Assembly: GCA_012932865.1 (NCBI GenBank)
Contig: SAXG01000029.1
Coordinates: 434,001 to 498,000 of the forward strand
Reading direction: 5' to 3'
Source: Amylostereum areolatum
Taxonomy: Eukaryota > Basidiomycota > Agaricomycetes > Russulales > Stereaceae
Length of the DNA stretch: 64,000 nucleotides
Below, in pieces: positions 50,901 to 63,824 of the stretch; the stretch's first letter is position 1; the number at the start of each line of letters is the position of its first letter. Made by a program: the position numbers and the translations under genes. The notes beneath the pieces were generated by a model. It was not told the DNA's origin, ran no database searches, and saw nothing but the letters and a program-made list of their open reading frames with translations.

Positions 50901-52097
50901 GTAGGGCCCCAGGGCAGTGGCAGAATTGCATCCCGACTTCGTGAATACCGTTGCGTTCGACAATGACATATATCTTGTTATTTTGCTCATCCCGGGCGCC
51001 AGGGCGGTTGGGAGCTCCGTGGATGTACGTGTTCTCCGGCTCTTCCGTCATGTTCTCGCGATCTGCGGCCCGGTCCTCTTCCACCAGTGTAACATTGTCG
51101 CTGTCCCAGGACGTCGTGGACGTCGCCCGTGGGGCTCGGAAACTGCCCCTCCCTCCTTGGCCGGCCTGGAGAGGAGAAAGAGACGGAGATCGAGGTCGTG
51201 ATGTGGATGCATGTGGAGCAGGGGCACCGTTCGTGTAGTCGCTAGCGCCGTCCGAAAAGGAGGAAGAGGTCGGGCTGGAAGTCGCCGGGACGTCCCATGC
51301 ATCCAGAGGAATGATATCGTCGTCGGAAGCAAAAGACGAACGGGATGACCGCCGGGAATGAGTCCTTGGAGTGGGAGATGTTGCCCTAGACGATGGGTTG
51401 GAGGTTCCAAACCGCATGGATCCTTTGCCTGTGCGACGGCCAGGAACTACTGGGTGGAAGGGGCAGGAGTCGCCCCCATGGCCGAGCTTAACCACGAGCC
51501 CTGCATTCCGCAACCAGGAAGGAGCGTAGAACCCTCGGGGAGACCACTGCTCTACACGATGGAAGGGGAGGTACTGGTGTGCAGCGCGGAAGCAGGGCTC
51601 GCACATGTCACGTCCGGATAGGCATTCCAGACACCGCCAGGTTGCTGGAGCCACCTTGCACCCTCGACATCGACGGCCGTTCTGAGGGCCGTGCGTTCCC
51701 AAAATCTGGTTGAGGTAGAGACCCTTCCGGGGCATGAACTCCTGCATACAGGTCTCAGAACGCTATAACCCACAGTCAGTGGTGGGGAGATGTCGAAGGA
51801 AGTGCAGCGCACCCGTCCTCCAGGCCTCTGCAATGGGTCTACACCGCACATCGCGATATCCGGCACGTTCCCAGGTCCAGCCACTCCAAAGTCCGGCGCG
51901 GGAATAGCCCCCCCCTCGTCCTGGTGGAAATCCACCACGTCTGGTCGTCGTTTCTTGGGTGTTGCATGAGGAGTGCTGGGCGCGCCCACCCGCTTGTAAG
52001 CCTTGTCCTTGGTCTTCGTGCGGAAGCTTCCGTCGGTCCCAACAACCGTTTGCTGCTGGCGGAAACTCTTCTTCTTGTTGACTGTCTTGGTACCCAT
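47945..52097 (-). pseudogene. KDZ-family DNA transposase (CxC2 type), probably decayed
   Basis: ATG 52,097 (MGTKTVNKKKSF), stop at 47,945. After a basic linker comes a CxC2-like cysteine cluster at about 51,670-51,465 (CRGCKVAP...CLECLSG...CEPCF...GHGG). Then come KDZ landmarks: LENLECKTS (near 50,800), RYKELLRVTRQWR and LAWFYIACPQDGFNIP (about 50,665-50,490), CCARHGCWYPHS (near 50,110), MLYNIMCQY (near 49,920), DGEIVETLW (near 49,725) and a helical C-terminus. Introns such as GTATGT...CTAAC...GCAG near 50,719-50,667 split it. A frameshift near 50,780 separates KTSW from YMHKLQRLTN. Acidic positions read Asn at 50,395-50,397 (SNANF) and 49,917-49,919 (YNIMC). KDZ enzymes move DNA by cut-and-paste. 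Confidence 0.8.
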
Positions 52098-52909
52098 GGG
52101 AGAACACGATGGGAGGACGCGAGGTAGGCAGTAGACTCTTCGTCCCTGTCGACTTGTGCAACTAGCGCGTGAAGCGAGTACCAATATTTGACGCCAGTTA
52201 CGACAGAAGTCCATGTCACGTGGTGCAACGTCTGTCGTGACCCATTTCCCTAAGTCGCATTCCTCCTTCTCTACCCTTCCGCACCCTCTCTTATTTCCAT
52301 GGCCTCTCTACCTCACTCGCCGCCCTCGTCCCAAACAACGCCTGCTGGCAGCAGCTTCGCCTCTCTCTCGGAGAGGATTCCCTCCATCCGATCGACAATC
52401 ATGCTCATTCATATGTGTGAGCATACCCGATGGGTGTCCGTGCGGTGCGTGACACGTTGTTTTTGCTCCTTCTGAAACTTATCCCCGGTAGAACTCCCAT
52501 CAACGACGGGGAGATGTGCGAAACTGCATGGCAACATGTCACTCGTCAGTATACCACCCGCCGCCGCACCGCCTGTACCGTCTTTCAAGCCATCAACCTG
52601 TCGTTGTCATCTCCACAGGTCTGGAGACTGAACGGCAATTTCTTGCGCGACATGGGTCTCCCTCCCCGTCATGCAGCCCATCTGACATTGTGTGTTTATA
52701 CCCCCAGTCAGTTTTCATTTTCACTGACAATCTGAACAGGGCTGCTGCTGGTGAAAGGGAGGAGGGTACAGGGAACTAGGGAAGGTTAGATTAGGCCTCA
52801 GGATTGTAACAGCGTAGGGGGTGTAGCAGTATTGTATGGTAGCGGGCGGGAGGAGGATGGGAGATGTGTACCAGCAATATACCTCGTCGGTTACAGGGAG
52901 AAAGGCCAA
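52098..52909. other. Gap between KDZ and the dioxygenase gene
   Basis: Holds the KDZ promoter side and the 3' side of the dioxygenase. Open frames here are short and unsupported. Confidence 0.4.
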
Positions 52910-53884
52910 TTAAGACGCGAGGAGGTCGATGGTAACGTAAGAGGTTGGACGAGGAATTCCGAGGCGGTCAAGCAATTCGAGCTTCATGTACCCGGCGATG
53001 GACAGTCGATCTTCTTCAGTGCGCGACACCCCGTGGGCAACGACAGCACCGGAGAAGAAGGACATCGAGCCCGGGATGTATTGACACCGTAATCCGAACG
53101 TAGGTAGTTCGAGGACAGTCCGCGGGCATCCGCCGCATGAAACCAGCATGTCATACAAACAACGGTGCGAGCTATGGGTGTCGCGATGGATCGGAGACTC
53201 CCGGTTCGCAATGACGGAAACGATCGGCGTGTAAAAACCCCAGATCTGGAGCGACTTGTCGAGTTCGTCGGTCGTACACATTTCGATGAGAGCCTGGCGG
53301 CAAAGGCGCGCCATCTCCGGGTGCACCATCGCCAAGATTGCACTGGCGACCATCGCATGCTCACGGACTTTCCTTAACCACAAGTGAGTGGTAGGAAATG
53401 TCTGCATCGTTCTTGACGGACGGATGCCCTTGTCCTGGTCCTGCAAAGAGACATCGACAATCCAGCAGGTCAGCGACGGATCAACCCGTCGCCAGATACT
53501 ACGCACTTTCCAATGACCGGTAGCCATCCATCCGGGGCTGAGTGTCGTGCAGCCTGGCCCAATTGCGAGGCAGTCCTCCTCCTCCGAAAGAGATGGCGGC
53601 TTTGCCTCCACCTGGCGGGTGAAAGGATGATGTCGTGAGGCATGCCGTTGTCCATGGTGTCGCTCATCCAGACGGTCTCGGAGAGAAGGTCCCACTGGTA
53701 TCAGTAAGTTGTGTTCCACTGCGAAGAACAGACCAAGACGTACCTGTCGCCGTTCGGTCAGTATACCGGGCAAGAACCATCCGACGATATTCCCCTCGCT
53801 GTCCCATATAGAGATCGGGTCCGCTACCGCACAATCCGTCTCCGGTGGTGGAAAGCGCGCTCGCAGGTCAGCTTCAAACGCCAC
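52910..53884 (-). CDS. TET/JBP-like 2-oxoglutarate/Fe(II) dioxygenase
   Basis: One frame spans 53,884 to the stop at 52,910, with probable introns (for example GTACGT near 53,742 to ACCAG near 53,697). The catalytic region reads IANRESPIHRDTHSS (His and Asp ligands at 53,180-53,188), then YDMLVSCGG, LPTFGLRCQYIPGSM, and the distal VVAHGV His near 53,033. A downstream Arg (EEDRLSIAGYMK) would hold 2-oxoglutarate. This pattern matches the fungal TET/JBP group, which oxidises 5-methylpyrimidines in DNA and is known to be expanded together with KDZ transposons. An additional upstream coding block (54,384-53,986, minus) may be its N-terminal exon. All metal ligands are present, so it may be active. 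Confidence 0.72.
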   Translation of the reverse strand: MAFEADLRARFPPPETDCAVADPISIWDSEGNIVGWFLPGILTERRQVRLGLFFAVEHNLLIPVGPSLRDRLDERHHGQRHASRHHPFTRQVEAKPPSLSEEEDCLAIGPGCTTLSPGWMATGHWKVRSIWRRVDPSLTCWIVDVSLQDQDKGIRPSRTMQTFPTTHLWLRKVREHAMVASAILAMVHPEMARLCRQALIEMCTTDELDKSLQIWGFYTPIVSVIANRESPIHRDTHSSHRCLYDMLVSCGGCPRTVLELPTFGLRCQYIPGSMSFFSGAVVAHGVSRTEEDRLSIAGYMKLELLDRLGIPRPTSYVTIDLLAS

Positions 53885-54384
53885 TGTTGTCCCCGCTGGG
53901 TGAGCCGCACACGGTCCGCATAGTCTGACATTGACCAGGATAACACGACTTGAAGAACGGTGAGATCACTCAGGGACCGAATAGATCAACTACCGAGGAC
54001 GCACCTCGATTCTCCAATGCACTCGCAATGACCATCGCGGCCAATGCTAGGTCGGCCCTTCACCACCGGGGACAGGGAGGGGAATAAATCCGTGGGCTCC
54101 GACACGACAATCCCCGCACGTCTTTGACGAGCGTGCCCCAGGAGTAGATGTCCATATGCTGTGGCATCGTCGAGGTCCCGAAGTGCCCAGTGCAGTGGCA
54201 CATCGTCCGGGGGAGAGTCAGGGACCACCATGGGAATGACCCGGATTCGTGGAGGAGACCCTGGTGAGGCGTGGGATGAGAGCAAATGAGGGTGGATGGT
54301 ACAGGAGACTGAGGACGGACAACGAACGGTGTTGTAAACGAAAGTGCTCTCGAAATTGTCAACAGTGGCGATCAATACAGTCAA

Positions 54385-55147
54385 CCTGCATCGTGCTTAC
54401 CCAAGCCACGCCTGTAGCATCACAATGGATTACTTGGGACGATCTCTATGATTGTTACGCCTTTTCCGACCATTGTTCATATTGTCGATGTGGTCAGTGG
54501 CCGACGTCAAGAGATCAACTCAAATCTAGGTTAGGACTTGACGAAGCAGGCCTGCTTTCGATTGTGCCGCCATAGATCTCGGCCTATCGTGGTCCGGTGC
54601 CTCCTATCGGATCAACGGCCCAGTCTCCAGGGGCACACGGCCAGAGACGCCGCGGCGGGCAAGTGGATTGGAGCTAATCACATCTTGCACTGACGGACAG
54701 CCCCACTGGTTGTCGACCGGACGCTTCTAGGCCACCGGCTTGTCCTTTCCATTGGTAACTATGTCCGCGACATTGGTTGGCAATTTGCGGTCACGGATGG
54801 GGCCATACAACTTGCAACCAGGCCCATTTCGCCCCCGAAACATCTGGGGGGCAGATCTACACAACCAAGTACCAGGGTATGGGCCCCCAGGTTCGAAATT
54901 TGGGAGTCCAAGTCGATTGGAGACCTGCATGACTTGACTTCCACCGCGCAATCCCTCGTCGCTTCATCCACAGTCACCCCTTGGCTCATACTCGACTACC
55001 CCCGGTGCTTTTCCGGCTGCACTCACCATCCATGCCGTTCTTCCCCTCGCCGACCGTTCCCGGTACTCTGCAACAATGTCGCGGTCCCCTTCCCCCCCGC
55101 CCCAGTTCCTCCACCGCCCCTTCTCACCGCTGAACAGTTTGTCGCCA
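54385..55147. other. Divergent intergenic region
   Basis: Lies between the minus-strand dioxygenase and the plus-strand gene. No supported feature was read here beyond its position as a shared promoter region. Confidence 0.35.
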
Positions 55148-58100
55148 TGGAGGGAGACCTAGACAAGTTTATCAGCACTGTTCAGGCTGACCGTCCGACA
55201 TGGTTCAACTGAGGAGATGAAGGCAATCTGGAAGCTGACACACCCGGAGTTTGACGTTCAGGGAGACGTACCAACGAAGACGGACGACCCGGAGTATCAC
55301 AAGGCGAAGAAGGTATGTGGACTCAATGTCTTACATACTCTCCACTCACAATGCTGACTGTGGACGCTTCTTCCCCTTTACCATCCATAGGCTCTCATGA
55401 CATGGTTTGCGATGAAGGGCCAGAAGAATAAGTCGTGTGCGGCCGTGAAGTGGAGCCGTGGGTCTGCGTGGACAGCAAGATCCGTATGGGCGGAGCTGTA
55501 TCCGGAGTACCAACATACGCTCGTCCAGTGGTGTATCGACAACCCAACCTCGACTGGATGGAGATGGCGAGGACCCAAATCCGAAGATGCCCAAGGCAGG
55601 TCTTCTACACGCGAGCTGACGACTCTCGGCATCCAGCAGCTGTCTGCCGCGGACAGAAAGGTTCTGGAGCAGACGGCTGAGGAGTGGAATGCAGTCGGGG
55701 CACCCCCAGCTATGAAAGCAAAGTGAGTAATGACGACCACGAGCACTATCTTCAGCTGGCTGACTTTCATTCCAGGAAGGCCAAGAAGTGTCTCAAGCCC
55801 CAGTGCAAAGTGTTGGCCGCGAATAACGCCCGGGATCTCAACACGTACACCCTGACCATCACAGCAGAGGTGGATGATCTGGGAGAAATCAAGGGACAGA
55901 TGTACGTCTTACAATTGCTCCTACACGTGTCACCCTTTACTCACCACGGCGGGCAGCCACGAGTTTCACCAGGAGATGGGGTTATTGGACGAAAACTTCA
56001 ACGACACGCCCGAGGGAGAAGCACTTCTCCAGGAGGCGGGCGACACATTTAATGCCCATGTCATGCTATACCTTGGTGTGTCCTTTCCTTCCGGGGGTTC
56101 CTCGCACGGAATGTTTCTGACCTTGGAGTTCAGTGAAGAAAGGTATAATTGAAGGCACCCTACCACAACCTGCGGATAAAATCCAACTGTCGTGAGCGCG
56201 TCGCGACCAGCGGGATCTGGCTAGGCAAGAAGGGCCAACTGGTGTTCGAAGACCGGAATGCCTGGAAGGACATGTCTCGGGATGAAGTCACGACATACGT
56301 ACATCGAATGTGGACGCTGGCGCATCGTATGTTTATGAATTCTGTACGGATGGGGTTTGTACTCACTATTGTTCATTCAGGGTCGATATCTCCTCACGGG
56401 TCGATGCGGATGGGGTGGACCAACGTAGAAGGAGCCCCGGAGATCTTTGTCCCGGAGGATTTTAGGCCTTTTCTCCTTGTGAACGGCGAGAAGGTCTACG
56501 ACACTATCAAGGATCCTGAAAAGATGTCCTGGGACAGTCTCCAGCGTGCTTTGCCGCGTTGGACAAGAACCGCAGACCCCTTACGCATGTTGCGATACCA
56601 AGGAAAGCAGCACGACGAGCCCTGCAAGCCTGTTGCGCTCAATCGTCGCTACTGGCATCCTCACGGCAGCCACGTCGATACCCATCCTATCAAGACGCCT
56701 AAACCGCCCGCACCCCAGGTGGATCCACCCCTTCCCGGGGGCCTGCCAGCTACGACCGCCAGAGCACGTCCTGCCCCTCCTCGTACCAATATAGGTGCAC
56801 CAACCCTCCCCCCTCCCGTTGTCGAGCTTCGTCAATGTTTGCACCGTGCTCCTACCACGGATGAAGGTCCTGTACATCCCAAGGTAGGACCGCCGAAGAA
56901 GGCCCAACATTTGGAGGTGACTGGATGGACACAGCGAGTAGAGAGCCCAGCAGCGTCCACGGATTCGACGACCAGGACTACGTTGAAACTAGGGCTGCCG
57001 ATGGAGAAGATTCTGATGAAGAGGCCCACAACAACCTCCCCAGACCTGTCATTGCGTCGCTCGACACCGCAAATATGACGACATCTGCCGACAACGACAA
57101 CGACTCTGGAGACTTTTCCTTGTCAAGCAGCTGGCCTGGCCCGCGGATACAAGACGAGTTAGGACCGGGATACAGAGTGTGGTGGAATCGGGTCTCCGGC
57201 GGTAACCAGACCCTCATGGACCTTGTGGAGGTGGCGTTTAAGATGCCGGTGAGTATCCTGTACGATCTTTCGCGGCGTATTTCTCACCATGGTGTCAAGT
57301 AGGCAAGGAAGTCTGACGACAACTGTCCCGTCGGCAAGGACTTTGCCTTGTGGGTCCCCGACGACTTCCAATACCCATGGATTGAAGAAGGTTACCAGAA
57401 GATCGAAGGCTATCGCCCAGTTGCGTCGGTGGGTCGCGCAGCGCCCTTATCTGGATGACCTTGGGTACGCAGGCTTCGCACATCTCCACGTGTTTCTGCG
57501 TGTCACGGTGATTTACCACCACGACCTTCGGGCACGTAAAACCCTTGGACACAACCCCACGGTCACCATGCAGAGCGCACACTGGGTCCGGGCCATTATG
57601 AAAGCAGGCCATGTCATGGACGATCCCGATCTTCGCTGAATTGAAGAGGAATGGGATATCTGTCTAAAGTTCCTGACCAAATGCCTGCGACTGTGGGCGT
57701 GGCCAGGAGTTGGTCCCATGGGGCATCCAGGTACTGAGGAGGAGTACCTCCTTTGGTTGCACGATGCCCCCAACTTTCACCGGGCGGTCAAGTTGATCAT
57801 GTAGGTTGAGGTGCGTTTCTTCCGCCTTATCATCTCTATCGCGCGTCTGACGGACATCTTCCAGTCTACAAAAGCGCAGATTGACCTTTACATGAAGCAT
57901 CGCCTTGCTCTGCGTCCGGGAGATTTCGGATCCTGGGAGTATAGACAGGCTGGACTACCTCCCGATACCCACAGGAAGGCCAACACCATTCGGATGCTCA
58001 TCGACGAGTCCACTCAGGCTAGCTGGGCTCCGGGGGGGACCTTCGGCGGTGTAGAGCTTGTCGTGGAGTATCTGCTTCGCTCGGGGGCAGCTGCTCGGGA

Positions 58101-59181
58101 CTGTTTACTTGTCGTTAATCAAGCCGAACTAGAGTCGACATGGAGTGACTTAACAAGGTCAACTATAGACGACTCATGTCTTCGGAGGGCATTTCCCAGT
58201 GCGGTGGAAGTCCTTGGCAAGCTCGATGACGGATGGAGGCGCCTAGTCTCCGACATTCTCAAGGCACATCCTTCCCTCAAGCCACAACCCGGGCGTCGTG
58301 CGATGGAAAAACAAGCTGAACTACCCCCATCCATCTCCACGAGTGTCGTCCCCATCTCTCCCTCCTCCGCCACAAGCTCCTATACGGAGGGCGCCACCAC
58401 TCCGGCTTCCACTTCCCGCACCATCCGCCCCCAAACCAGTCGTCCCCACGAAACAACGCACTCAACCAGGAACATCTGCGCGTACTGCACTGCAGGTACC
58501 AAGCATACCCCCCCTACCATCCATGTCCTTGGCCAGATCGCGCTTGCGGCCAAAGCTCCGGTCGAAGGTGGATCCAAAACAGGGCAATACTTTGTCGGAC
58601 AGGCCGCGTTGTCCACCCAATTCACCGTCAATTGGCGGAAGGGCAGTGGTGGGAAAGGTGGGACGGCCAGCTCCCCGGAGGACACAGCAGGTTTCACGAA
58701 AGCTGAACTGGCGGAAATGGAGGAAGACCCTGATGCGGACGAGGAAGAGCCCCCCTTGGAAGAATGCGCTGCAAGAGCTCCGCCACCTACCGCTCCTTCT
58801 CCCACCCAGAAGCAATTGGGACTTATACAGCAGGCGCAAGCTGACGTTGTGGAATCAGATGGGGATGAGGATGAGGGGGGGCTACGGGATGCAGGACCAG
58901 AGGGGGTGAATGAGGGCATAGTGGACGAGGTCCCCGGCCCAGTGGTGCGCCCCGGTAAACGGAAAGCCGTCCTCTGTGCGTACTGGCCCACCGAAGAAAC
59001 GGAAGAAGGTTGCAGCCCCCAAGACGAACCCTACTGGGCCTCCCCGAGGAAAGAAAGCCCCCGCCCGACAGGTGGCAACAGCGTCTCCTACCAAGATAGG
59101 CACCAGATCAACCACAGAGGGTGTCACCACTCGTTCGAAGGCAGGCCAACGGAGGAGGTGGGACAAGCTTTGACGGGGTAA
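55148..59181 (+). pseudogene. Long multi-exon gene of unknown function, possibly frameshifted
   Basis: Candidate start ATG 55,148 (MEGDLDKFIS). A frame change near 55,205 is needed to reach the next block (MKAIWKLTHPEFDVQGDV). Introns with good signals are seen at about 55,313-55,391, 55,722-55,775 and 55,900-55,957. Later blocks include ALMTWFAMKGQKNKSC, LSAADRKVLEQTAEEWNAVG, a D-x-N-like core region and a long disordered Pro/Ser/acidic C-terminus (57,811-59,181). It resembles a repeated Agaricomycete family found near transposons. I cannot name a function. Confidence 0.5.
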
Positions 59182-59700
59182 TTGTAGACTATTCTGCGTA
59201 CTTTCACTGTCCTTTGAAATACCTTTCGCCATAGTGGGTTTTCATTTGTTACATTACTCAATTTACCTTACATTTTTTAAAGAAATAAATCACCTAATTG
59301 TCTACCCACTTCTAACTGGGAAACAAGTCTAGGGCAATTGATCTGGGGGCGCACCACCCCCGGGAGCGGTGTCATCTCCATATATTCCGGCGGTGTCTCC
59401 CAAGGGATGGCTTTCGCCGTTGGCCCACGGATTATACACACGCCCCCGGAGAGTGATTGTGTTGGCCCTTGTGAGCTTGTTTCATCCAGGATCTGTTTCG
59501 GTGTCTGTGGAGACCTGTTGGAGTATGATTAGAGCTGATGTAAAACCGTGTATCTATCACTGGGTAGTAGGAGGCTAGCTCAGCCCCCTTCTGTTTCACT
59601 CCAAACATCTGTCCAACATGCCACGGTCCGACTTTCCATTCACACCAGTCGCAAGATACGCATACATCGATTGTGTCAAAGGTATAAGTACATCAAGAAA
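59182..59700. other. Intergenic, no gene recognised
   Basis: AT-rich 3' flank of the preceding gene. Short frames only. Confidence 0.4.
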
Positions 59701-59709
59701 GAGACCTAA

Positions 59710-59880
59710 GGAAAATGTACAAATTCAAACCCTAAGAGAAGCAAGCAAAACCAGAAAACCTGTGTCAAAGCATACACAGCAAAATGTACAAGTCAAAACA
59801 TATGACGCAAAACGTACGAGGCTAAACGTACATGTCCAAACGTACGTGTCCAAACAAAACCGCGCAAACGTACATACAAG
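59710..59880. repeat. Cluster of AAACGTAC motifs
   Basis: AAACGTAC occurs four times at about 59,805-59,875, preceded by two AAAATGTACAA variants at about 59,713-59,790. It lies just past the 3' end of the minus-strand gene. Confidence 0.55.
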
Positions 59881-59923
59881 TCCATGCCACCACTACCCCG
59901 TCTTCTTTGCAGCCTCATTGTCC

Positions 59924-62900
59924 TTATCCTGTTGGCGGGTTCGGCGATCCGTTGGCCGAGGAGGGCGGGAGTTTTGTGTGCGCCAACTGGGACCCGCCAC
60001 CGGCTGACTCTGAGTAGAGGAGGGAGAACAGGGGGCGGGGAGCGAGAGGTGAGTCTGGGCGGAGGACGAACGGGTCCTCTTGCTCTTCGTCATCAGCCGT
60101 GGTGGGAGGTGGAGCAGTGGGAGGTGGAGCGGTGGGAGGTGGAGGGGTGGGAGATTGCGACGGCGTCGGGGATGGGCTGCTGGGGCCGGGGTGGGTCACG
60201 GTACTTGCGAACAAGATTGGCTGGATGTACATGCTCGGCGTGGTGAGCGACCCGGGCAACAGGTTGTAGGGGTGAGGGGGAGCAGCCAGCTGGGGCACAA
60301 CGAACTGATGGAGGGGTGTGGACATCGAAGGGAAGCTGGCCGTCGAAGTGACGGGCCACTGGTCATTGCCGATGGGGACGTTGAAGGGGGGATGAGGGGG
60401 AGGTGGTGGGGTGGGGGTCAAACGAGGGAGGGGGTCCGGGCCGCACAGGTCCTTGGTGCACCGCTCCATGTCAAAGACCTGAGATGCGGAGAAGGACATG
60501 TCGGGGTCGCGGTGGCCCATGGTTGAGGGAGCATGCAGGGTTGGTACTCACCTCGTCCTCCTGCATGCTCTGCTCCTCGTGTTCCCCGGGCCCTCCTCCT
60601 TCCATCCCGGTCTCCGCCGTCAAATCAATGTCTATGGCATCGATGTCGCCCTTTGCAATGCGTCCTGCGCCCTCCATGGTGACATCTTGCGGTGTGTCTT
60701 CTGGAACCTGCACCACATGGTCTTGGGTGCTGCAGTGATGGTGGGAGAGGCCTCCGGGGCCTGTACTCTACGGTCTTCCATCTGTTGTGGGTGGGCTTGA
60801 GGGACAGATGGGAGGCGTGCTTGTACGCAGGCAACAATGTTGTCGATGTCGACGGTGGGTGGGAGGCCGAGCTCCACAGCGTTGCTCTTCACGATGGCAA
60901 GGATGCGGGCCGCGAGGTCGTCAACCGACAGCGTGCGACGCTCTACGTCGCTGAGGCGGGGCTCTAGGTCCCTGACTGCGGAGGTCGCCGCCTTGAGCTC
61001 TTCGATGAGTGCCGGGGGGAAGCCGACATTCTTCGATGGGGAGGGAGAGCGGACGGGACGAGGGGTTGGAGCACGAGGGGAAGGGACAGGTGGAGGGGAG
61101 GGGAGGTGATCGTCCGTCATATGGACATCTTCCGTTGGCGGGTCCTCGACAAGGTGAGCTATACTGGAGGTCAGTGAAAGGGTTGTGTGAGAAAAGGAGG
61201 TGACACACGTGTGTGGGCTTGCGGAGGGGAGAACTCTCTCGGACGAGCGGGTTCGACACGCGAGCGAACACGCTTGGGATGAGCGACAGGCTCGGTGTCC
61301 ATGGGCTCGTCGTTCTCAGCCTGGAAGGTGCTTGCTACCAACGGATGAGTGGACTTGAGCGGGGGAATTTTGATGACGAGCGACTTAGCGGAGGTGTTCA
61401 CGAGGGAGGAGGTGGAAGGGATGGCATGGTCGGCAAGGTTGGCCGATGGGATTTCCAAGGGCCAGGTGGCTTGAATGGGGTCGTCGTCGTCATCATTGTC
61501 GTGGATGTCATCCTCGTCCTCCTGCTCACCCTCATCCTCGTCCTCGTCCTTGGTCTCTTCAACTGCCTTGCCCTTGCCTTTGCGATCTGCCTTGCCCTTG
61601 CCCTTGTCGACTGTCTTGCCCTTGCCCTGCCTCGCCTTCTCCGTACCCTTCGTGACGACCTTGCCCTTTGCCGCCTTTGCCGATCCCCGGGGGAGTGGAG
61701 GGCCGGCATCACCTTTCCTGACAGGGGGCAACGTGATGCCCAACTTCTTCTCGAAGTACGATTTCGAGTGGGGGTTAGGGGGGGGGAGTTCGGCGTCGAG
61801 GGGGAGCTTTTTAAGATCTGTTGGCGACATGAGAGATGAGTTCGTCAGAGCTGGGAAATACGAGGCACGTACCTATGGGATCCTTGTGGTTGGCAGACAT
61901 GGCCTTCGGGATTGTCTTCTTGCCGTTTGCAACCCACGTTCGATACCGAATGCGGTCGTCCGGGTAGAATCGGCGAGGGAGAGGAGGGAAGGATGCAATC
62001 TGGCAGGGCTTGTGGAGCTCGAAGCAGGTGAAGCAAGATTTGTTCTTGCCCCACCAGCACGGCACCCCACATCGAAAGCAGGCGACACAAGTTTGCTGTG
62101 GAGAACGCCATAAGCAAACATCGAATGAGTAAAGGAAAAACGCACGTACGGAGTCGTTGGGTGGTTGGACCAGAGGCCAGCGGTTCCAGGGGCGAAGTAA
62201 ACCGCCTGCTTGTGCTTGAGATTAATGGTCTTGCTGGTGAAGCCGTTCACCACAGGGATGAACTCGCCATCGCCCTTCTTCTGCCCCTCGAGGCGGACCT
62301 TGCCCTCCACCTTCTTGATGCTGAAATTTGAGCCAGGGCGGAGCATATTGGCAGGGCCGATGAGCTCGTTGGCGGCTGTATGTTGGATAGGGGGGGCGAG
62401 AGGGCAGGCGGAGGTACTTGCACGGGGCTGGGACTTGGATGTCCAGGGGCGTTTGGCGGGTTTGGGGGGGCCAACCTTGAAGGTGGGGGCCTTGACGGGG
62501 GGATCTTGGTGCGTTGCCGGTCGCCTTTCAACGAGCTCCCTAGTTGCCAGCTGATCGTGCCGGGGGTGATGACGGTACGCGTCCGGAGAGGCATGCGGAC
62601 GGGGATCTGAGGCACGTCGTCGTCATCAGAGTCTTCGTAGAACAGGGGCGACCTTGGTGGTTATCTTGCGAGGGGGCGTGGGCGGAAGGTCGTCGTCATT
62701 GTTGTCATCTGGCGGTGGGGCCGGTTTTGGGTTGGCCTTGCTCTTTGTCGGCGGGCTTCAATGGTGGGCTCAGGAGGAGCTCATCGTCCTCCTCATTGGA
62801 AGGGCGTGGAGTCCTGATCTTCGAATGCCAAAATTTCGGAGCGGGCTTGGCGACATTGGAGCTACTCGGGCCGGGGGGAGGGGGAGAGGAAATGACGGCC

Positions 62901-63570
62901 GTGGTCGACTTGACGGGCCGGGGATGAGGAGGGGGGCGGGTGGGTGGTGGGGCGGTGGGTCCGAGGGTAGGGGGGGCAGGTGAGGGGCTGGGCAATGGGC
63001 TGGGCAATGGGCTGGGCAATGGGTGCATTGGGGTGGAGGGTATGGTGGCCACTGGAGGATGGGACGGCACCCGCAATCTTTGAGCTAACATTTCTACGTT
63101 AGTTACATGGAGATAGATGTATGAAGATGCGGGGGGCACACCTTGGGTCTCCCACCACCGGTTCAGGCCCAACTCATCTCCGTGCAGTGACGGGGTGGAC
63201 GCTGTCAAAACTTGAGTGTGGATGTGGTCTTGCAGGGCAATCAGATCTATTGATGCCTTGCCATCGGACTTGCGCGACGTCACCGGCTGTACGATGTTCA
63301 CAAAGAGCCACTTGAGGAAGGCTGGGGCACCGGGTGCCCCGATTAGGCGCCGGTGTATGACCACGGACTGTGCGATGAACATTGTCAGGTATGCATACTG
63401 AACATTACGGAGGGAGAACGTACGATCTCGCGTTGGAATTGAGTGGCAAGTGGCGCCCCCGGATCCGTTGGCGAGGCTTGAAGGGCGTGGAGAGCCAGCT
63501 GAAGGCGGGCACTGCAAATGATGGCAGAATGAGGGTGGGAGGCAAGAAACTCGTCGAGGGCGGAGGACAT
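59924..63570 (-). CDS. Large multi-exon gene of unknown function with a Cys cluster
   Basis: ATG 63,570 (MSSALDEFLASHP), stop TAA at 59,924. Introns include GTACGT...CTGAC...CACAG (about 63,423-63,362) and GTGTGC...CTAAC...TTAG (about 63,142-63,088). The N-terminal region is helical (PAFLKWLFVNIVQPV), followed by a Pro/Ser-rich tract with a short tandem repeat (PLPS, three units near 62,990-63,025). A Cys-rich module lies near 62,095-62,010 (CVACFRCGVPCWWGKNKSC, then CFELHKPC), followed by an acidic/basic Lys-Gly repeat tract (about 61,680-61,500), a coiled-coil-like segment (about 60,990-60,880) and a Pro-rich C-terminus. The Cys module may bind zinc. No family name can be given. Confidence 0.6.
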
Positions 63571-63824
63571 GGCAAGGAAGGTGCGGTGAGGTTTTTTGTG
63601 GGTGGAAGTGGATGAAGTGGAGAGGTGGAAGGGCAAGGCGCGTCGGACGTGTCCTGGAATTATGAGGCGCGGCAACTGCCAGGGCCGCGGACGGCCCGCG
63701 GGACGCAGGACACGTCAAAATTGCACAAGTCCAGATCCCATTAGCACGTGTGGAGGTTGTCTCCTTCCTCTGCGTCTCTTCCTCCTTACCCCTCGCTCTC
63801 CTCCCACATATCCTCGCATTGACG

